64,000 bases of DNA from Hyphomicrobiales bacterium (GTDB lineage Bacteria; Pseudomonadota; Alphaproteobacteria; Rhizobiales; Rhizobiaceae), in NCBI GenBank assembly GCA_900471485.1, contig UCEU01000007.1, positions 62,001-126,000 on the forward strand, in the 5' to 3' direction. Positions 38,259 to 48,555 of the stretch are shown in pieces; position 1 is the first letter of the stretch; each line of letters begins with the position of its first letter. The notes under the pieces were generated by a model that searched no databases, was not told the origin of the DNA, and was given only the letters and a program-made list of their open reading frames with translations. Position numbers and translations under genes: made by a program.

Positions 38259-39548
38259 TTATGACGTATGCACGCACTGGCCGGCGACGTAGGTCGCGAC
38301 CGCACGTCCGCTGAAGCGCGCGTCTTCGAACGGCGTGTTCTTCGAGCGCGAGAGAAGCATGTCCTTGGCGACAATCCAAGGCTCTTCGAGATCGATCAGC
38401 ACGATATCCGCCTTGGCGCCGGGCTTCAGCGTACCGGCATCGAGGCCGAATATCTGCGCCGGCCGCGTCGACATGGCGTCGATCAGGCGCATCAGCGTCA
38501 CGTGCCCGCTGTGGTGCAGACGAAGGGCCGCCGCCAGCATGGTCTCGAGCCCGACAGCACCATCGGCGGCCTCGCCGAAGGGCAGTCGCTTGGTGTCGAC
38601 GTCCTGCGGGTCGTGCGAGGACACGATGATGTCGATCGCCCCGCGCGCCAGCGCATCCACCATCGCCACGCGATCGTCTTCCGAGCGTAGCGGCGGATAG
38701 AGCTTGAAGAAGGTGCGGTACTCGCCGATGTCGTTTTCGTTGAGCGCCAGATTGTTGATGGAGATGCCGCAGGTAACCGTCGCGCCACGGCTCTTCGCCA
38801 GCTCGATCGCCTCGACGGATTCGGGCACCGAGATCATAGCCGCGTGGTACTTGCCGCGCGTCAGCTTGGCGATGCGCAGGTCACGCTCCAGCGGGATCAG
38901 TTCGGTCTCGCGCGGAATGCCGCTGAGGCCGAGCCAGCTTGCGAACAGCCCCTCGTTCATCACGCCGCCGGCGGCCAGATGCTCGTCGCGCGTCTCGCAG
39001 GAGATCACCGCGCCGAATTCGCGGGCATAGGTCATCACCCGGCGCAGCACCTGAGCGTCGTGGATGCTGGAGCGGCCGTCGGTGAACGCCACCGCGCCGG
39101 CTTCCATCAGCATGCCGATCTCGCTCATTTCCTCGCCGGCAAGACCCTTGGTGATCGCCGCTGCCGGATAGACATTGACCAGCGCCTTGTCGCGAGCGGT
39201 CTTCTTCACGAACTCCACCAGCGCGATGTCGTCGATCACGGGGTCTGTATCGGGCATCATGATGATCGAGGTTACGCCGCCCGCGGCAGCGGCCCGGCTG
39301 GCGGACTCGATCGTCTCGCGATGCTCGGCCCCCGGCTCGCCGATATGGACGCGCGCATCCACGAGACCGGGCGCTGCGACCAGTCCGTTACAGTCGCGCA
39401 CCGTGGCGCCTGCGGGTACTGGCTCGTTCAGAGCATCCTTGCCGGAGGCGATGATCACGCCGTCCTTGACGACAATCGCGCCGACCTCGTCGAGATCTCG
39501 GGAGGGGTCGATGATGCGAACGTTCTTGAAGACGATCGAGTTGCTCAT
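38259..39548 (-). CDS. pyrC: Dihydroorotase-like protein, catalytically degenerate (PyrC'/PyrX type)
   Basis: The 429-residue protein has the full length and fold of class I dihydroorotase, including [13 protein letters not shown] near residue 62. The metal and catalytic residues are lost, however. The first His of the HxH pair is R66 (RVH), and the third ligand His is C184 (VISCETRDE). The fourth ligand position is M238 (YHAAMIS), and the catalytic Asp of the usual TDHAP is S311 (SSHDP). This is the pattern of the inactive partner that forms a holo-complex with aspartate transcarbamoylase, as described for Pseudomonas PyrC'. It overlaps pyrB by 4 bases. An active dihydroorotase should be encoded elsewhere. 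Confidence 0.88.
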   Translation of the reverse strand: MSNSIVFKNVRIIDPSRDLDEVGAIVVKDGVIIASGKDALNEPVPAGATVRDCNGLVAAPGLVDARVHIGEPGAEHRETIESASRAAAAGGVTSIIMMPDTDPVIDDIALVEFVKKTARDKALVNVYPAAAITKGLAGEEMSEIGMLMEAGAVAFTDGRSSIHDAQVLRRVMTYAREFGAVISCETRDEHLAAGGVMNEGLFASWLGLSGIPRETELIPLERDLRIAKLTRGKYHAAMISVPESVEAIELAKSRGATVTCGISINNLALNENDIGEYRTFFKLYPPLRSEDDRVAMVDALARGAIDIIVSSHDPQDVDTKRLPFGEAADGAVGLETMLAAALRLHHSGHVTLMRLIDAMSTRPAQIFGLDAGTLKPGAKADIVLIDLEEPWIVAKDMLLSRSKNTPFEDARFSGRAVATYVAGQCVHTS

Positions 39549-40501
39549 GCGCCGGCTCCTTCGCTGCGGGGACCCTGGTTCTGCGAGATCAGCAGCGTTT
39601 CCATGACAGCCATGCGTACGGCGACACCCATTTCGACCTGTTCGGCGATCACGCTCTGCGGCCCGTCCGCGACCTCGGAGGCGATCTCCACCCCGCGGTT
39701 CATTGGCCCGGGGTGCATGACCAGCGCATCCTCCTTCGCCGCCTTCAGCGTTTCCGCGTCGAGGCCGTAGAAGTGGAAATACTCGCGCACCGATGGCACG
39801 AAGGCGCCGGACATCCGCTCGCGCTGCAGGCGGAGCATCATCACGACGTCGGCGTCCTTCAGCCCTTCCTTCATCGAATGGAAGACCTCGACGCCCATGT
39901 CGGCGATCCCCGCCGGGAGCAGCGTCGCCGGCGCCACGACGCGAACCCTGGCACCCATGGCGTTGAGAAGCAGAATGTTGGACCGCGCCACGCGTGAGTG
40001 CAGAACGTCACCGCAGATGGCGACGATGATACGCGACAGCTTGCCCTTGGCGCGGCGGATGGTCAGCGCGTCGAGCAGCGCCTGTGTTGGATGCTCATGC
40101 TGGCCGTCGCCGGCGTTGACCACCGCGCAGGAAACCTTCTGTGCCAGGAGTGCCGCGGCGCCGGCGCTGGAGTGGCGGATGACCAGTACGTCAGGGCGCA
40201 TCGCGTTCAGCGTCATCGCCGTGTCGATCAGCGTTTCGCCCTTCTTCACCGAGGAATTGCCGACCGACATGTTCATCACGTCGGCGCCGAGGCGTTTGCC
40301 GGCGAGCTCGAAGGAGGCCTGCGTGCGGGTGGATGCCTCGAAAAACAGATTGATCTGCGTCAGTCCCCTGAGGGTCGACGTCTTTTTCTCTCGCTGTCGA
40401 CTGATCTTGACGGCCTCGTCGGCCTTGTCGAGGAGAAAGGTGATATCCTGCTCAGTGAGCCCTTTGATACCGATGAGGTGGCGGTGGGGAAAGAAGACCA
40501 T
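39545..40501 (-). CDS. pyrB: Aspartate carbamoyltransferase catalytic subunit
   Basis: This 318-residue enzyme condenses carbamoyl phosphate and aspartate in pyrimidine synthesis. The carbamoyl-phosphate loop is [20 protein letters not shown] near residue 52. The 80s loop is [25 protein letters not shown] is near 137, and [12 protein letters not shown] is near 265. There is no pyrI regulatory gene nearby. The stop overlaps the pyrC-like start (ATGA), consistent with stoichiometric assembly of the two products. Confidence 0.97.
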   Translation of the reverse strand: MVFFPHRHLIGIKGLTEQDITFLLDKADEAVKISRQREKKTSTLRGLTQINLFFEASTRTQASFELAGKRLGADVMNMSVGNSSVKKGETLIDTAMTLNAMRPDVLVIRHSSAGAAALLAQKVSCAVVNAGDGQHEHPTQALLDALTIRRAKGKLSRIIVAICGDVLHSRVARSNILLLNAMGARVRVVAPATLLPAGIADMGVEVFHSMKEGLKDADVVMMLRLQRERMSGAFVPSVREYFHFYGLDAETLKAAKEDALVMHPGPMNRGVEIASEVADGPQSVIAEQVEMGVAVRMAVMETLLISQNQGPRSEGAGA

Positions 40502-40530
40502 GAACCTGCCTCTATGCTGTCGTCAGCGGC

Positions 40531-40559
40531 TCTATAAAGAGTGCGTGCGGCGGCGGCAA
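40531..40559 (-). promoter_or_regulatory. Possible promoter of pyrB-pyrC
   Basis: On the minus strand TTGCCG (40554-40559) and TATAGA (40531-40536) are separated by 17 bases, ~30-60 bases upstream of the pyrB ATG. It fits the sigma-70 pattern moderately. Confidence 0.4.
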
Positions 40560-40681
40560 GCATGCGCTGTGGGCAAACCGCGCTCTCCCCCTGCAATTTT
40601 CCGGGAATTCCGCTAAGGAGGAGCGACGGGAATCCGAACTTCCGGTTTCCCTTTGCCTGGCTCTTGCACTAGAAGCGATTC

Positions 40682-42331
40682 ATGACCCCCGCCGAAGAAA
40701 AACTCGCCGAACTGAACCAGCCGAGCCTGTGGTCCGGAATCAACGCCTATCGTTCCGATCCTTTGATCGTCGATCTGACCGGCGCGCTGCCGCGCGGCAT
40801 TCGCGACGATCTCGACAATATGGGCCGCTACGTGACGTCGCCGGAAGCGCAGGAACTGGCGCGCATGGCCAACCAGGGCGTGCCGCAGCTGCGCACCCAT
40901 GGCCCGCGCGGCGAGCGGCTCGATGTCATCGAGTTTCACCCGGCCTGGCATGCGCTGATGCGCCGCTCGATGTCGGCTGGCCTCCATTCCTCGGTCTGGG
41001 ATCCGCAGGCCGATGCCGAGGCGAAGGACCAGGCCCACAAGATCCGCGCCGCCCGCTTCTATCTGACGGCGCAGCTGGAGACTGGGCATCTGTGCCCGCT
41101 CACCATGACAAGCGCATCCGTCGCGGCTCTTTCGGCTTCCCCCGCTGTCCAGAAGGACTGGGCGCCGAAGATCCTGTCGCGCAAATACGACTCGACCAAC
41201 AAACCCGCCATGCAGAAGTCCGCAGTGACGATCGGCATGGGCATGACCGAAAAGCAGGGCGGCACCGACGTTCGCTCCAACAAGACGGCGGGCGAAAAGG
41301 TCAGCGAAGGCATCTACCGCCTGTCGGGCCACAAGTGGTTCATGTCGGCGCCGATGAGCGACGCATTCATCATGCTGGCGCAGACCAAGGAGGGCATGGG
41401 CTGCTTCCTGGTGCCGCGCCTGCTGGAAGATGGCTCGGCGAACGGCCTGCAGTTCCAGCGCCTGAAGGACAAGGTCGGCAACCGTTCCAACGCGTCGGCC
41501 GAGGTCGAATTCAACGATACCTTCGGGTTCCTGCTCGGCGGCCCGGATGCTGGCGTGCGCACTATCCTCGACATGGTCACGCTGACGCGCCTCGATTGCG
41601 CGCTGGCGTCGGCTGGCATCATGCGCGCCTCGCTGGCCGAGGCCGTGCACCACACCCGTGGCCGCGGCGTCTTCGGCAAGATGCTGGTCAGCCAGCCGAT
41701 CATGACCCGCGTCCTCGCGGATATGGCGCTCGACGTGGCCGCCGCGACAGCACTGTCCTTCCGTCTCGCCGACGCCTTCGACCGGGCGCGCGGCAGCGCC
41801 GAGGAGGCCGCCTACGCCCGCGTCATGACGCCGGTTGCCAAATACTGGTGCTGCAAGATCGCGCCCGCGCTCATTTACGAGGCGATGGAGTGCATCGGCG
41901 GCAGCGGCTACATCGAGGAACGCCCGATCGCCCGCCATTACCGCGAAGCGCCTGTAAACGCGATCTGGGAAGGCTCGGGCAACGTCATGGCGCTCGATGT
42001 CTTGCGTATCCTAAACCGCGGCAAGGATCTCTTCGAAACCGTCTTCGCGGGCCTTGCGAGGGATCTCGGCCCGGCCGGCAAGAAGACCATCGACGTGCTC
42101 CGCGCCGCCATGGCGCTTTGCGAGCGCGACGAAGGCGCCGCCCGTCTGCTCGTCGAGCAGCTGGCGCTCGCGGCGGGTGCTGCCGAACTCTATCGTCTGG
42201 GGGCAGGGCGCATCGCCGATGCCTTCATCGAAACCCGTCTCGCAGGCGGCTGGCGCTCCACCTACGGCATGCTCGATAGCCGCTTCGACGCCAGCTACAT
42301 CGTCGATCTCCTCTATCCGCCGGCGTCCTGA
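40682..42331 (+). CDS. aidB: AidB-type acyl-CoA dehydrogenase
   Basis: This 549-residue flavoprotein of the acyl-CoA dehydrogenase superfamily matches the AidB subgroup. It starts with the AidB N-terminal helices (NQPSLWSGINAYRSDPL). It has GHLCPLTMTSASVAAL near residue 140, the FAD loop MGMTEKQGGTDVRSN near 185, and MECIGGSGYIEERPIARHYREAPVNAIWEGSGNVMALD near 400-440. AidB of E. coli belongs to the adaptive alkylation response. A branched-chain acyl-CoA activity cannot be excluded. The stop overlaps the following GNAT start by one base (TGATG). Confidence 0.85.
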   Translation: MTPAEEKLAELNQPSLWSGINAYRSDPLIVDLTGALPRGIRDDLDNMGRYVTSPEAQELARMANQGVPQLRTHGPRGERLDVIEFHPAWHALMRRSMSAGLHSSVWDPQADAEAKDQAHKIRAARFYLTAQLETGHLCPLTMTSASVAALSASPAVQKDWAPKILSRKYDSTNKPAMQKSAVTIGMGMTEKQGGTDVRSNKTAGEKVSEGIYRLSGHKWFMSAPMSDAFIMLAQTKEGMGCFLVPRLLEDGSANGLQFQRLKDKVGNRSNASAEVEFNDTFGFLLGGPDAGVRTILDMVTLTRLDCALASAGIMRASLAEAVHHTRGRGVFGKMLVSQPIMTRVLADMALDVAAATALSFRLADAFDRARGSAEEAAYARVMTPVAKYWCCKIAPALIYEAMECIGGSGYIEERPIARHYREAPVNAIWEGSGNVMALDVLRILNRGKDLFETVFAGLARDLGPAGKKTIDVLRAAMALCERDEGAARLLVEQLALAAGAAELYRLGAGRIADAFIETRLAGGWRSTYGMLDSRFDASYIVDLLYPPAS

Positions 42332-42948
42332 TGACAATCCTGCGCCCGGCTCGGCTCGACGATCTCGAACAGATTTACGGAATTTCACTGGTGACGGGCG
42401 ACGCCGGGAAGGATGCGACGCCGCTCCATCGCGACGGCAAGCTGATCGGTCACATATACTCGGCACCCTATGTGAGCTTGAACCCCGAGGCAGCCTTTGT
42501 CGCCGAGGATGAGCAGGGCGTCGCCGGCTACATCGTCGGCGCTTACGATACGCTCGCCTTCCAGGCGCTGCTCGAACGCGAGTGGTGGCCGGCACTTCGT
42601 GCCGCCTATTCGGAGCCGCAGGGCGACCCCGCGTTGTGGGATGCGGACCAGAACCGCATAGCCGCGATCTATCATCCGTCTTTCGCACCCGCTGCCGTCA
42701 TTGATGCCTTTCCCGCGCACATCCACATGAACCTGCTGCCGCGCCTGCAGGGGCAGGGGATCGGCACGCGACTTCTCGATCTCTGGTTCGCGACGGCGCG
42801 GGACGCCGGCGTCAAGGCTGTGCATCTCGGCGCGAACGCCAACAATGCAGGCGGAATCCGCTTCTGGAGTTCACGCGGCTTCGAACGTCTCGGGCCGCCT
42901 TTGGTCGCGCCGTCCGAGCGCAGCGTCTGGTTCGGCGAGAGGCTCTAG
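42331..42948 (+). CDS. GNAT family N-acetyltransferase
   Basis: This 205-residue protein has an N-terminal TILRPARLDDLEQIYGISL and the acetyl-CoA-binding motif LLPRLQGQGIGTRLLDLWF (Q-x-x-G-x-G/A) near residue 132. It ends with the family's GANANNAGGIRFWSSRGFERLG. It shares a base with aidB and is thus probably co-translated with it. The substrate is unknown. A hairpin-like CCACGC...GCGTGG follows at 42952-42973. Confidence 0.82.
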   Translation: MTILRPARLDDLEQIYGISLVTGDAGKDATPLHRDGKLIGHIYSAPYVSLNPEAAFVAEDEQGVAGYIVGAYDTLAFQALLEREWWPALRAAYSEPQGDPALWDADQNRIAAIYHPSFAPAAVIDAFPAHIHMNLLPRLQGQGIGTRLLDLWFATARDAGVKAVHLGANANNAGGIRFWSSRGFERLGPPLVAPSERSVWFGERL

Positions 42949-43054
42949 TATCCACGCGATTGTCTCTGCGTGGTGACGGGCTGGCTCATCACCGCCGAAG
43001 CGCAGCCTATCCACAGCATTTCAAGGGCTTGTCCGTTGCCGCTCCGAGGGTGCG

Positions 43055-43078
43055 TTGCTACTCACCGGGGAGTGACAA
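43055..43078. promoter_or_regulatory. Palindromic operator upstream of the TetR gene
   Basis: The 24 bases read TTG-N2-ACTC-N-CCGG-N-GAGT-N2-CAA, an 18-of-24 symmetric palindrome whose end is 18 bases from the TetR ATG. An outer inverted repeat GTCCGTT (43031-43037) / AACGGAC (43079-43085) encloses it. Its size and place fit an autoregulatory TetR-dimer operator; this is inferred, not shown. Confidence 0.55.
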
Positions 43079-43096
43079 AACGGACCTGAGTCTCTC

Positions 43097-43762
43097 ATGC
43101 TGAACGATCCCATGGTGCTGACGCCCATCGCCGCCGCTGCCGTCCCTGTCGAGCCGGAAAAGCGGATCCGCGACCGCGGCGCGACGGAGAAGGCGATCCT
43201 CAACGCCGCGAAGTCGCTGCTGGCCGAAGAAGGCTTCCAGAACTTCGGCATCAACGCCGTCGCCCGGCGCGCCGGCTGCGACAAGCAATTGATCTACCGC
43301 TACTACGGCGGCCTCAACGGTTTGGTGGAAGCAATCGGCGCCGATCTCGGCACCTGGGTGAAGGACCGCATCCCGGAAGATACCGGCGGCATGTTCCTGC
43401 TGACCTATGGCGACCTGATGGAGCGGCTGTCGCTGCTCTTCCTCGAGGCGCTGCGCGACGATCCGCTTGTTCTGCGCATCGTCGCCTGGGAAGTGTCCGA
43501 GAATACCGAGCAGGTGAGGAGGCTTTCCGAAGCCCGCTCGAAGGCGCTCGCCAACTGGCTCGAGCGCATGCGCGGATCGCTGACGCCGCCGAAGGGTGTC
43601 GATGCCGTCGCCGTCAACGCGATTCTCTTCGCGGCGATCCAACACATCGTGCTTTCTGCCTCCGCCGCCGAGCAATGCGCGGGTCTGGCGCTCAAGACGT
43701 CGAAGGATTGGGAGAAGGCGGCAACGGCGCTGAAGCGCATCGTGCGCGGCGTTTACGGCTGA
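43097..43762 (+). CDS. TetR family transcriptional regulator
   Basis: This 221-residue regulator has the TetR DNA-binding domain at residues ~23-75. AILNAAKSLLAEEGFQNFGINAVARRAGCDKQLIYRYYGG contains the typical helix-turn-helix. The remaining ~145 residues are the variable ligand-binding and dimerisation helices. The effector is unknown. A palindrome just ahead of the gene suggests autorepression. aidB-GNAT lies upstream on the same strand and a pair of small membrane genes downstream; either could be targets. Confidence 0.88.
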   Translation: MLNDPMVLTPIAAAAVPVEPEKRIRDRGATEKAILNAAKSLLAEEGFQNFGINAVARRAGCDKQLIYRYYGGLNGLVEAIGADLGTWVKDRIPEDTGGMFLLTYGDLMERLSLLFLEALRDDPLVLRIVAWEVSENTEQVRRLSEARSKALANWLERMRGSLTPPKGVDAVAVNAILFAAIQHIVLSASAAEQCAGLALKTSKDWEKAATALKRIVRGVYG

Positions 43763-43884
43763 TTGGTCGCCTCCCTTTCCACAGGCAGTCCGCCGGCCGT
43801 TAACCTTAACAAATGGTTTACATTGCGTCGGAAGCGTTAAGGCGACAGGGTACCGGAAGTCCAAATTGTCTGGTGTCTGGAACC

Positions 43885-44058
43885 ATGGGAACGAAAATCG
43901 CGAGAATTGCGTTTCTCGTCGCCGCGATCATGTTTTTCGCGGTCCTCGCGTTGGATATCGCCGTTCCGGCGGTCGTCCTCAGCCTCATGGCATTGTCGAC
44001 TTGGGTCGTTTCATTTGAGCGGCCATCGCTACGAAGAGAAAGAAGGGCGACCGCATGA
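43885..44058 (+). CDS. Small membrane protein (57 residues)
   Basis: The protein starts MGTKIARIAFLVAAIMFFAVL and has two hydrophobic segments, the second in VPAVVLSLMALSTWVVSF, followed by a basic tail. ATG 43885 is chosen over an upstream ATG at 43813 because it starts right before the first helix. Its stop overlaps the start of the DUF6105-like gene (ATGA), implying coupling. The function is unknown. Confidence 0.6.
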   Translation: MGTKIARIAFLVAAIMFFAVLALDIAVPAVVLSLMALSTWVVSFERPSLRRERRATA

Positions 44059-44387
44059 AGTGGTTCCTGATCTTCTGGGCCGGCCCGATCGTCTTTCTGT
44101 CGGGGTGGTACTGGCTTTCCTATTACGACATGAGCTTCGGCATCTTCATGCTGACGCGGCAGGCGCATGACCTCACATTCCAGGTCTACGCCAACATTCT
44201 TGGCATTCCGCCGGAAACCATTCCGCCGCTGGTCGTGCGTGCGGTTGTCGTCGACAGCCTTGTGGTCTTCGCCATCATGGCCTTCCGCCGGCGCCGCAAG
44301 ATCATCGCCTGGTGGCAGGGACGTCAGGCATCCAAGTCGCGGGAAGCCTCTCTTGCCAGCGACGAGAGCCTGTCCAGGGCTCCCTGA
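44055..44387 (+). CDS. DUF6105-like membrane protein
   Basis: This 110-residue protein has two predicted helices. [29 protein letters not shown] is at the N-terminus, and [24 protein letters not shown] is near the middle. A basic cytoplasmic tail follows. The first segment and the aromatic YYDMSFG loop resemble the alphaproteobacterial DUF6105 family. It overlaps its upstream partner by 4 bases, and its 3' end runs 64 bases into the converging ruvX gene. Confidence 0.72.
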   Translation: MKWFLIFWAGPIVFLSGWYWLSYYDMSFGIFMLTRQAHDLTFQVYANILGIPPETIPPLVVRAVVVDSLVVFAIMAFRRRRKIIAWWQGRQASKSREASLASDESLSRAP

Positions 44388-44818
44388 AGAATGAAGCTTG
44401 CCGCCGCCGAATCGATGCGTTCGGCGCGCTTGGCCCGCGATACGTCCATCTCCAGCAATGCCCGCTCGGCGGCCACCGTCGATAGTCGCTCGTCCCAGTA
44501 GACGAAGGGCAACGCCGTCTTCTGCTCCATGTTGCGCACGAAGGCGCGCGTCGCCTGAACACGCGGTCCCGCCGACCCGTCCATATTCATGGGCAGACCG
44601 ATGACGAAGGCCGCGACCTTTTCCTTCTCGGCGAAGCTCAGAAGCACCTCCGCATCGATGGTGAATTTCTCGCGCTTGATGACCGGGCGCGGTGTCGAGA
44701 ATCGCCGGCCGAGATCCGACATGGAAAGCCCGATCGTCTTGGTGCCGAGGTCGAGACCGGCGATTGCCTGTCCCGGCTGAAGCGCCGCTGCCAGTTCCTC
44801 GATCGTCAGCACCGTCAT
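44324..44818 (-). CDS. ruvX: Putative Holliday junction resolvase / pre-16S rRNA nuclease
   Basis: This 164-residue RNase H-fold protein of the YqgF/RuvX family has [14 protein letters not shown] near residue 20 with the first catalytic Asp, [23 protein letters not shown] near 72 and [16 protein letters not shown] near 105. E. coli YqgF trims the 5' end of 16S rRNA; resolvase activity is reported for other members. Its 3' end overlaps the convergent DUF6105-like gene by 64 bases. Confidence 0.92.
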   Translation of the reverse strand: MTVLTIEELAAALQPGQAIAGLDLGTKTIGLSMSDLGRRFSTPRPVIKREKFTIDAEVLLSFAEKEKVAAFVIGLPMNMDGSAGPRVQATRAFVRNMEQKTALPFVYWDERLSTVAAERALLEMDVSRAKRAERIDSAAASFILQGALDRLSSLAREASRDLDA

Positions 44819-44851
44819 CGTCGTTTCATCCCGTCAAAAGAAATTGAAGCC

Positions 44852-44875
44852 ACAGCCGCTTTTCTTTGCGGCTGT
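44852..44875. repeat. Inverted repeat between ruvX and the UPF0173 gene
   Basis: ACAGCCGC (44852-44859) and GCGGCTGT (44868-44875) form a perfect 8-bp stem in the divergent gap. No T-run follows on either strand, so it may be an operator rather than a terminator. Confidence 0.35.
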
Positions 44876-44937
44876 ATCGGTTATCTCCATACCCATCGAA
44901 ACAGGCTTTTGCATCACTTAATAAAAGGACAGATTTC

Positions 44938-45642
44938 ATGAAGATCACTTGGCTGGGCCATTCCGCCTTTCGCATCGAGACCGCGAAGGCAACCATCCTT
45001 CTCGACCCATTCCTGACGCATAACGGCTCCTTCGCCGGCCAGGACATCAAGGACGTCACCGCTGGCGTCACCCATATCCTGCTCACCCACGGCCACGGCG
45101 ACCACGTCGGCGACACCGTCGCCATTGCCAAGGAAACCGGCGCCGTCGTCCTCGCCAACGCCGATCTCGCATCGTGGCTCGGCACCAAGGGCGTTTCGAA
45201 GATCGAGATGGGCAACACAGGCGGCACGGTTCCGCTCGGCGGCTTCTCCGCCACCTTCACCAACGCGCTGCACTCCTCCGCCCAGATCACCGAGGACGGC
45301 GTCTCCCACGCGCTCGGCAACGCCAACGGCCTGATGCTGCACTTCGACGATGAAGCCTCGATCTTCGCCATGGGCGATACCGACATCTTCTCCGACATGG
45401 CGCTGATCAACGAGTTGCACCAGCCCGATATCGGCCTCGTCCCGGTCGGCGACCGCTTCACTATGGGTGGTGCTGTGGCGGCACTTGCCTGCCAGCGCTA
45501 CTTCAACTTCAAGACAGCGATCCCCTGCCACTACGGCACCTTCCCGATCATCGACCAGACGCCCGAAAAGTTCGTCTCCGGCATGGAAGGCGCAAAGACC
45601 GCGGTCAAGGCGATCAAGCCGAGCGAGAGCGTCGTTCTCTGA
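44938..45642 (+). CDS. UPF0173 family metal-dependent hydrolase
   Basis: This 234-residue metallo-beta-lactamase-fold protein starts [15 protein letters not shown] and carries the HxHxDH motif as [12 protein letters not shown] near residue 44. [15 protein letters not shown] and IPCHYGTFP near 200 supply the other metal ligands. The family is very conserved, but the substrate is not known. AAAAGGACAG before ATG 44938 sets the start; the frame is open to 44866 without a site. Confidence 0.9.
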   Translation: MKITWLGHSAFRIETAKATILLDPFLTHNGSFAGQDIKDVTAGVTHILLTHGHGDHVGDTVAIAKETGAVVLANADLASWLGTKGVSKIEMGNTGGTVPLGGFSATFTNALHSSAQITEDGVSHALGNANGLMLHFDDEASIFAMGDTDIFSDMALINELHQPDIGLVPVGDRFTMGGAVAALACQRYFNFKTAIPCHYGTFPIIDQTPEKFVSGMEGAKTAVKAIKPSESVVL

Positions 45643-45691
45643 CGCAATCGTACTTCGCCCCAACTTGAAAGGGCGGAAATCTGAATGAACG

Positions 45692-45730
45692 AAAGGCCAT
45701 GCCCGTTGCACACAGCGGGCATGGCCTTTA
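45692..45730 (+). terminator. Long hairpin terminator before gatC
   Basis: AAAGGCCATGCCCG pairs with CGGGCATGGCCTTT around a ten-base loop. The T-run is short (CCTTTATAG). It separates the UPF0173 gene from gatC. Confidence 0.65.
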
Positions 45731-45763
45731 TAGCGGGTGGGAAAATCCCATCCGGAGAATATG

Positions 45764-46051
45764 ATGTCCGTCGACCTAGCCACCGTTAAGCGCGTTGCGC
45801 GCCTTGCCCGTATTGCCGTCTCCGAAGATGAGGCAAACCGCATGGTCGGCGAGTTGAATGGGATCCTGGGCTTCGTCGAACAGCTCTCCGAAGTCAATGT
45901 CGAAGGCGTCGAAGCGATGACCTCGGTCACGCCGATGCTGATGAAGAAGCGCACCGACAACGTCACCGATGGCAACAAGGCCGCCGATATCGTTTCCAAC
46001 GCGCCCGTTACCGATCAGAATTTCTTCCTGGTGCCCAAAGTCGTCGAATAA
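45764..46051 (+). CDS. gatC: Asp-tRNA(Asn)/Glu-tRNA(Gln) amidotransferase subunit C
   Basis: GatC (95 residues) is the small subunit that wraps around GatA and GatB. It shows [20 protein letters not shown] at the N-terminus and [16 protein letters not shown] in the middle, both diagnostic. The start is ATG 45764 behind CGGAGAA; a neighbouring ATG at 45761 is also possible. gatA follows after 54 bp, and gatB lies 3.5 kb downstream. Confidence 0.94.
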   Translation: MSVDLATVKRVARLARIAVSEDEANRMVGELNGILGFVEQLSEVNVEGVEAMTSVTPMLMKKRTDNVTDGNKAADIVSNAPVTDQNFFLVPKVVE

Positions 46052-46105
46052 GGCCTTTCGCCGCTTTCCGACCTCGTTGCCATTCAAGATTTGAAGCGAA
46101 CCATC

Positions 46106-47587
<1,482 letters not shown>

Positions 47588-47610
47588 GCGGCTCGGAGAT
47601 TTGAGATATG

Positions 47611-47641
47611 ACTTCGCCGACCACACTCTGGTCGGCGAAGT
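47611..47641 (+). terminator. Terminator of gatCA
   Basis: ACTTCGCCGACCA pairs with TGGTCGGCGAAGT around a 5-base loop (CACTC), followed by CCGTTTTGC. It is a 13-bp perfect stem, 24 bases after the gatA stop. Confidence 0.7.
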
Positions 47642-47704
47642 CCGTTTTGCGCCCCGGTGAAGCCGCGGTTTCGGCTTTGGATGGATGATCTGAAGGAGGA
47701 ATTC

Positions 47705-47971
47705 ATGGCATCCGAGACTATGCCCCTCATCGAGGCTTTCAATCGTCTGGCTTCCGTGGATTTCGCCATGGGGCCTGAGTGGGAGGCGGTCCACGATCTC
47801 TGCCAGGCCCATGAGGGGGAACAGGCGTTCGATTGGGGTCATGCGCTTTGTCACCGCATTGAGGGCGATGAATGGAACGCCGGTTATTGGTACCGGCGCG
47901 CGGGCAAGCCGGTTGCCGAGGGTCCGTTCACCGATGAATGGACCGCGATGCGAACAGGATTGCTGGCATGA
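47705..47971 (+). CDS. Conserved-looking hypothetical protein (88 residues)
   Basis: The frame starts MASETMPLIEAFNRLASVDF behind a strong GAAGGAGGAATTC ribosome-binding site. The protein is acidic, rich in Trp and His, and contains DLCQAHEGEQAFDWGHALCHRIEGDEWNAGYWYRRAG. This resembles small soluble cytoplasmic proteins of rhizobia with no known role. A bidirectional terminator follows immediately, and the YjhX-like gene converges on it. Confidence 0.75.
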   Translation: MASETMPLIEAFNRLASVDFAMGPEWEAVHDLCQAHEGEQAFDWGHALCHRIEGDEWNAGYWYRRAGKPVAEGPFTDEWTAMRTGLLA

Positions 47972-47976
47972 AATGA

Positions 47977-48002
47977 AAACGGCGCCGTCATGGCGCCGTT
48001 TC
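47977..48002. terminator. Bidirectional terminator between convergent genes
   Basis: AAACGGCGCC pairs with GGCGCCGTTT around GTCAT. It lies just beyond the 88-residue gene and 5 bases from the stop of the yjhX-like gene. Confidence 0.65.
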
Positions 48003-48006
48003 CTGT

Positions 48007-48264
48007 TCAGAGATTGTCGAGCTGCGACCTCACGAGCCTTAGTCCCCGCTCGGTGATACGGTAGGGCTGGCCGGTCTGCGATCTGATCGCCTTCAGCCGC
48101 TTGAGCCTCCGAAAAAGCTCGAGGTCGAAACCCGGATAGATCCACCCGTCGCGGGTGAAACAACTGACGGCCTCGACCTTTCGCCTGTCGTCGCGTTCGA
48201 TTTCGATGCGGCCGCCTTGGGCGAGCAGGTGCAGGATGCGCTGCTCCATGCGTGAAATGTCCAT
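48007..48264 (-). CDS. YjhX/TopAI-like UPF0386 protein
   Basis: At 85 residues from MDISRMEQRILHLLAQGGRIEI, this has the length and pattern of UPF0386, with VEAVSCFTRDGWIYPGFDLELFRRLKRLKAI and a C-terminus GQPYRITERGLRLVRSQLDNL. E. coli YjhX (TopAI) inhibits topoisomerase I and forms a pair with the GNAT-type YjhQ. Here a GNAT gene lies divergently at 48556-49062. Upstream in-frame codons to 48294 are not family-like. The toxin role is inferred from family; many members have no tested function. Confidence 0.82.
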   Translation of the reverse strand: MDISRMEQRILHLLAQGGRIEIERDDRRKVEAVSCFTRDGWIYPGFDLELFRRLKRLKAIRSQTGQPYRITERGLRLVRSQLDNL

Positions 48265-48434
48265 TGGAATGTTGATCCGGTCTTGCGCCGTCACGGCGCG
48301 TAAAAACGATCTGGCGCCGGTCAGGCGTCAGGGCTTCGTTTTTGTTCGGGCCCGTGCGCGCAGCAAAACTGCGGGCAGGGCCTCTACCGGGTCTCTGATG
48401 ACGAGCTCAACATTCGGATTTGATAAAATGCCGG

Positions 48435-48470
48435 GGGCTTGCCGTCAAGCTTCAGCCTTGAACGGCAGGT
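48435..48470. repeat. Inverted repeat in the yjhX / GNAT divergent gap
   Basis: TTGCCGT and CAAG on one side mirror CTTG and ACGGCAG on the other, forming an imperfect stem between the two divergent genes. The other ~250 bases of the gap (48265-48555) show only short GC repeats. Confidence 0.3.
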
Positions 48471-48555
48471 GTGGGAAAGGCCGGGTTTTCTCAACCGGTC
48501 CTTTGATAAAGCGCCGATTCGGTGATTTAATTTTCACGGAAACGCGGAGGTCTCT

